DNA of 10,288 nucleotides from JAFGRR01 sp964499235 (lineage in GTDB: Bacteria; Planctomycetota; Phycisphaerae; UBA1845; Fen-1342). The notes beneath the pieces are model-generated. The model saw only the letters and a list, made by a program, of their open reading frames with translations. It made no database searches and had not been told where the DNA came from. This document shows positions 7,015 through 10,288 of this stretch, one piece after another (the first letter of the stretch is position 1; every line of letters starts with the position of its first letter). A program made the translations under genes and the position numbers. Location: NCBI GenBank assembly GCA_964499235.1, contig CAZCKC010000126.1, forward strand, positions 1 to 10,288, in the 5' to 3' direction.

Positions 7015-8208
7015 ATGGGCGCGCCGAGGCGACCATCCCGGTTTCACGCCGGAGTGCTGAAGCAAAGTGAACCTGTGAGCTTTTCCGAACCTCCGATCGA
7101 TCGCCTGCGGCGTTTGCTGGACCGGTTCGAACGCGCCATCGATCTGCAGCACATCGAGCACGTCCGAAGCCGCTACCGCCAGACGCTCAGCGGCGAGCCC
7201 TGTGATCCGCCGCCCCTGGTCTGCTACGTCCCGTACGACGACGTCGCAGGGCCGGCCTACCCGGTCCGCGAGACGCTCGATAACCCGGCCAAGATGCTGG
7301 TAAATGAACTGCTGGTCGGGTTCACATCCCTTTACCACGCCTGCCAACGCCAGGACGATACGCCGTTGTGCATTCGGGCCAATGTCGGCACCGGGCTGGT
7401 GGCCTCGATGTTCGGCGCGCCCTGGGAGGTGATCGACAACAACCCGCCCTGGATCCGCCCCCTCGGCGACGAGCGCGCCATCGAGGCGCTGGTGTCCGCC
7501 CCCCTGCCCGATGTGTCCGCCGGCCTCGGGTCGCGGGTCCGCGATCACTACGCGTTCTTCCGCGAAACTCTGCGCGATTACCCCAGCTGCCGCGCCGGCT
7601 TCGAGATCACGCTGCCAGACCTGCAGGGGCCATTCAGCACGGCCGAACTGCTATGGGGATCGCAAATCTACCTGGCGATGCACCGACGGCCGGATTTGGT
7701 GCGGGCACTGCTCGCCCACGTAACGGCCCAGACGCTGCGGGCCACCGAGATGGTGACACCGCTGGTCCAGGACAGCCTCGCGCCGCAAGGCTGCTTTCAG
7801 CACGCAACGGGGGTGCGCGGCGCGCTGCTGCTCCGCAACGACTCGGCGGTGCTCGTCTCGCCCTCCGCCTACCAGACGCTGATCGGCGAGCACGACGCGC
7901 AGATCGCCAGAGCCCTGAACGGTATCGCCGTCCATTTTTGCGGCGACGGGCAGCACCAGGTCCCTAATTGGCTGGCACTGGCTCAAGTGCGCGGCCTTGA
8001 TTTCGGCCAGGCCGACTTGATGGACCAGGATCGCTTGTACCGCGACGCTCGGGAGTACGGCGTCGCGCTCGCCCGGCTGCGGCCGAGCCACGACGAGCTC
8101 ACCTCCGGCCGGGCAGCGGCGCGCTTTCCAGTTGGAGCAACCTTCTGCTATGAAGCGCGCGACGCAGCGGACGCCGAAGAGGTGTGCCGGCGATACTACG
8201 GTGGCTGA
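7015..8208 (+). CDS. Uroporphyrinogen decarboxylase (UroD)-superfamily protein, probably not heme-related
   Basis: The longest form has 397 residues. The start is uncertain: ATG 7015 has no clear ribosome binding site, and in-frame GTG codons at 7054 and 7075 also occur; starting at 7075 gives 378 residues beginning VSFSEPPIDRL. The C-terminal half reads like URO-D/methyltransferase-superfamily TIM barrels: VLVSPSAYQTLIGEHDAQIARAL, then H307-F-C309-G310-D-G-Q-H, then LDFGQADLMDQDRLYRDA. His-x-Cys-Gly lies where MtaA/CmuA-type corrinoid methyltransferases place zinc ligands. No signal peptide is evident, so it is cytoplasmic. Similar proteins are common in sugar-utilisation loci of planctomycetes and lentisphaerae with no assigned reaction. 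Its place between the pseudopilin-like gene and the sialate importer (36 bp before it) suggests a metabolic role in the locus. Superfamily is likely; reaction and substrate are unknown. Confidence 0.7.
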   Translation: MGAPRRPSRFHAGVLKQSEPVSFSEPPIDRLRRLLDRFERAIDLQHIEHVRSRYRQTLSGEPCDPPPLVCYVPYDDVAGPAYPVRETLDNPAKMLVNELLVGFTSLYHACQRQDDTPLCIRANVGTGLVASMFGAPWEVIDNNPPWIRPLGDERAIEALVSAPLPDVSAGLGSRVRDHYAFFRETLRDYPSCRAGFEITLPDLQGPFSTAELLWGSQIYLAMHRRPDLVRALLAHVTAQTLRATEMVTPLVQDSLAPQGCFQHATGVRGALLLRNDSAVLVSPSAYQTLIGEHDAQIARALNGIAVHFCGDGQHQVPNWLALAQVRGLDFGQADLMDQDRLYRDAREYGVALARLRPSHDELTSGRAAARFPVGATFCYEARDAADAEEVCRRYYGG

Positions 8209-8244
8209 ACGGGCACTGACGATTCTGCGGTCACAGGGAGCGCC

Positions 8245-10288
8245 ATGAAACGCATACTCCGCCACTTGCTGGGTTGGGGCCTGATGACGGTTGCTGCGAC
8301 CTGGGTGGTCAGCACTGCGCAGGCTGACGATGTCCGCTGGGGGTCGCTGAGTTGGTCGGAGTTGCCCGCTTTTCCGCAGCCGGTCGGCGGCGCCTTCGCG
8401 GGCGTCAGCGACGGCGCGCTGGTCGTCGCTGGGGGCGCGCATTTCCCGACCCCCCTCTTCGAAGGCGGCAGCAAGCAGTGGGTCAGCGCAGTGTATGCTC
8501 TAAGGCCCGAAGGCGGCCGCTGGCTGCAGATCGGCGACCTACCTGCGCCGCGTGCCTATGGCGCGGCGGTCACCCTCGATGAAGGCGTGCTGCTCATAGG
8601 TGGCGGTGATCCCGAGACGCACACCCGCCAGGTGACGCTGCTGAGCTTGGATGGCGACGCGTTGCAGCTCGAAGAATGGCCGCCCCTGCCGGAGCCGAAT
8701 GCGTTTCATGGCGCTGCCCGGCTGGGTGACAGCATTTACGTCGCGGGCGGTCGGGCCGCACCGGACGCCCCGCGCGCCCGACAGGCGTTCTGGCGGCTCG
8801 ACCTGAGCGACCGGGCGGCCGGCTGGAAGGAAATGCCGTCCTGGGACGGCCCCGCCCGTCTGTTGCCGGTCGTGGCAGCACAAGATGGACGGGTCATCGT
8901 CTGCAGCGGGGCGGAGCTCGTCGCCAACGCGGATGGCGCGGGGCAGCGGCGGTACCTGCGTGACACTCACCTCTTCTACCCGGACCGCGGTTGGGAGCCG
9001 GGAGCCGCCCTCCCGCATCCCGTCGTCGCGGCCCCCGCGGCGGAGCTCGGAAGCTCGCACGTCCTCGTGTTCGGCGGCGACGACGGCTCCCTGGCGGATC
9101 GGGTCCAGGAGCTCGCTGACAACCACCCCGGCTTCAGCCGCACCGTGCTCGCCTATCACACGATCACCGACGCCTGGGCGCCGCTCGCCGAAATGCCGGC
9201 GACCCCCGTCACGACCAACGCGGTGAGCTGGCAGGGCGGGATCGTGATCCCCACGGGGGAACACCGGCCGGGGCATCGGACGGCCAGCGTGCTGAAAGCC
9301 GTTCCCGAGGCCAGTCACGCGGTGTTCAAGCGGCTGGATTACGTCCTGCTGGTGATCTATCTGGGTGCCTTGGTCGCGATGGGGGTTTACTTCTCGCGTC
9401 GCGAAAAGACGACGCACGACTTTTTCCTGGGCGGGCAGCGCGTCCCATGGTGGGCGGCCGGCATGAGCATCTTCGGCACACAGCTGAGCGCGATCACCTT
9501 CATGGCGATCCCGGCGAAGTCATTCGCCACCGACTGGACGTTCATCCTGGTGAACGCCTGCATCGTGCTGATCACGCCGGCGGTGGTATGGTTTTACCTG
9601 CCCTTCTTCCGCGGGCTGAACATCACGACGGCCTACGAGTACCTGGAGCGGCGTTTCAATCTCTGGCTGCGACTGTTCGGTAGCCTGAGCTTCCTGCTCT
9701 TTCAGCTCGGCCGCATGGGCATCGTCCTGTTCCTGCCCGCGATCGCGTTGTCGACGGTGACGGGACTCGACATCTACCTCTGCATCGTTGTGATGGGCGT
9801 GCTGTGCACGGTCTACACCGTGCTCGGCGGGATCGAGGCGGTGATCTGGACCGATGTCCTGCAGGTCATCGTCCTGATAGGCGGGGCGCTGCTCAGCCTG
9901 CTGATCATCGTGACCGATATTGACGGCGGGTTCGGGCGGCTGCTAGAGCTCGGGCAGGCGGACGAAAAGTTCCACACCTTCACGTGGAGCTGGGACTACA
10001 CCTTGACCGCGGTGTGGGTGGTCGTGATCGGTAACCTGCTCGCCCAGCTCGTGCCCTATACGACCGACCAGACGGTGATCCAGCGCTACCTGACCACCAA
10101 GGACCAGCGGGCGGCCGCCCAGGCGATCTGGACGAACGCGGCCCTGACGATCCCCGCCGCCTTCATCTTCTTCGGCGTCGGCACGGCACTCTACGTCTTC
10201 TACAAGGTCAACCCGGCTGACCTGCATCCGCTGTTGCAGAACGACGCGATCTTCCCGTGGTTCGTCGCCCAGCAACTGCCGGCCGGCA
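8245..10288 (+). CDS. Fusion of cyclically permuted NanM-type sialate mutarotase and sodium:solute symporter (3' partial)
   Basis: The frame is open from ATG 8245 (AGGGAG 4 nt upstream) to the right edge; 681 residues are visible. Residues 1-27 are a signal peptide (cut after AQA). Residues 28-355 form a Kelch propeller. Its start (PVGGAFAGVSDGALVVAGG, then PRAYG at 102-106) matches the C-terminal half of E. coli NanM, while the GE-x2-PG-x-RT motif (338-346) comes at the end instead of the middle, so the propeller is circularly permuted. From Y366 an SSS/LeuT-fold transporter begins, about 316 residues of an expected 500. Aligned to Proteus SiaT from memory, L414, S415, T418, F433 and R490 fall exactly on L59, S60, T63, F78 and R135 of the sodium/Neu5Ac sites; T58 and Q82 become Q413 and N437. 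The N-terminus outside fits a periplasmic propeller. Role: convert alpha- to beta-sialate and import it with sodium. The TM8 sodium serines would lie just past the edge. Confidence 0.9.
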   Translation, partial: MKRILRHLLGWGLMTVAATWVVSTAQADDVRWGSLSWSELPAFPQPVGGAFAGVSDGALVVAGGAHFPTPLFEGGSKQWVSAVYALRPEGGRWLQIGDLPAPRAYGAAVTLDEGVLLIGGGDPETHTRQVTLLSLDGDALQLEEWPPLPEPNAFHGAARLGDSIYVAGGRAAPDAPRARQAFWRLDLSDRAAGWKEMPSWDGPARLLPVVAAQDGRVIVCSGAELVANADGAGQRRYLRDTHLFYPDRGWEPGAALPHPVVAAPAAELGSSHVLVFGGDDGSLADRVQELADNHPGFSRTVLAYHTITDAWAPLAEMPATPVTTNAVSWQGGIVIPTGEHRPGHRTASVLKAVPEASHAVFKRLDYVLLVIYLGALVAMGVYFSRREKTTHDFFLGGQRVPWWAAGMSIFGTQLSAITFMAIPAKSFATDWTFILVNACIVLITPAVVWFYLPFFRGLNITTAYEYLERRFNLWLRLFGSLSFLLFQLGRMGIVLFLPAIALSTVTGLDIYLCIVVMGVLCTVYTVLGGIEAVIWTDVLQVIVLIGGALLSLLIIVTDIDGGFGRLLELGQADEKFHTFTWSWDYTLTAVWVVVIGNLLAQLVPYTTDQTVIQRYLTTKDQRAAAQAIWTNAALTIPAAFIFFGVGTALYVFYKVNPADLHPLLQNDAIFPWFVAQQLPAG

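Noticed and set aside
7015..8208. UroD-like gene as a heme biosynthesis hemE
   Set aside because: The C-terminal H-x-C-G and FGQADLMDQDRLY segments fit the wider methyltransferase-like superfamily better, no other heme gene is near, and the context is sugar uptake.
8539..9417. 292-codon minus-strand frame opposite the mutarotase domain
   Set aside because: The plus strand encodes recognisable Kelch motifs throughout, so this is an antisense shadow.
9340..10288. Symporter as a separate gene from the mutarotase
   Set aside because: Hand translation from 8245 gives no stop before the edge, and no ribosome binding site with a good start codon is seen near 9310-9340; a fusion is simpler.

Overview
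The window is a GC-rich, entirely plus-strand stretch holding seven genes: two are cut by the window edges and five are complete. It most likely comes from a planctomycete, perhaps of the Phycisphaerae type. Four things point there: dockerin-like C-terminal tails of the 'CLxGPD...DLDGDxDVDLxD' kind, a prepilin-like protein of the H-X9-DG class, a phytanoyl-CoA-dioxygenase-like protein, and a sialate mutarotase fused to a sodium symporter. This assignment rests on protein style, not on a marker gene.

Layout. At the left edge is the 3' part of a secreted GH33 sialidase. It shows the end of the catalytic propeller, three LamG domains and a two-loop dockerin-like tail (1-2546). Forty bases later comes a PhyH-family Fe(II)/2-oxoglutarate dioxygenase-like protein (2587-3414). 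A 152-bp gap follows, containing a GC hairpin and a perfect 12-bp palindrome placed over a putative -10 box. It leads into a GntR/FCD regulator (3567-4361). Next are a secreted two-LamG protein with a one-loop dockerin-like tail (4445-5986), a prepilin-like H-X9-DG-type protein (6138-7007), a UroD/cobamide-methyltransferase-superfamily protein (7015-8208), and a fusion of a cyclically permuted NanM-type mutarotase with a sodium:solute symporter (8245 to beyond the right edge).

How it could work together (inference). The sialidase would release sialic acid as the alpha-anomer from glycoconjugates outside the cytoplasm. The periplasmic mutarotase domain would convert it to the beta-anomer, and the fused symporter would import it with sodium. 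The LamG proteins could hold substrate or enzyme at the cell surface. The GntR/FCD protein is the obvious candidate for a locus regulator, probably autoregulated through the palindrome. The cytoplasmic sialate lyase, kinase, epimerase and deaminase genes are not in this window. The dioxygenase-like and UroD-like proteins have no place in the standard sialate pathway and are the least explained part of the locus.

No rRNA, tRNA, CRISPR array, insertion sequence or phage gene was seen. No gene-free stretch exceeds 300 bases.
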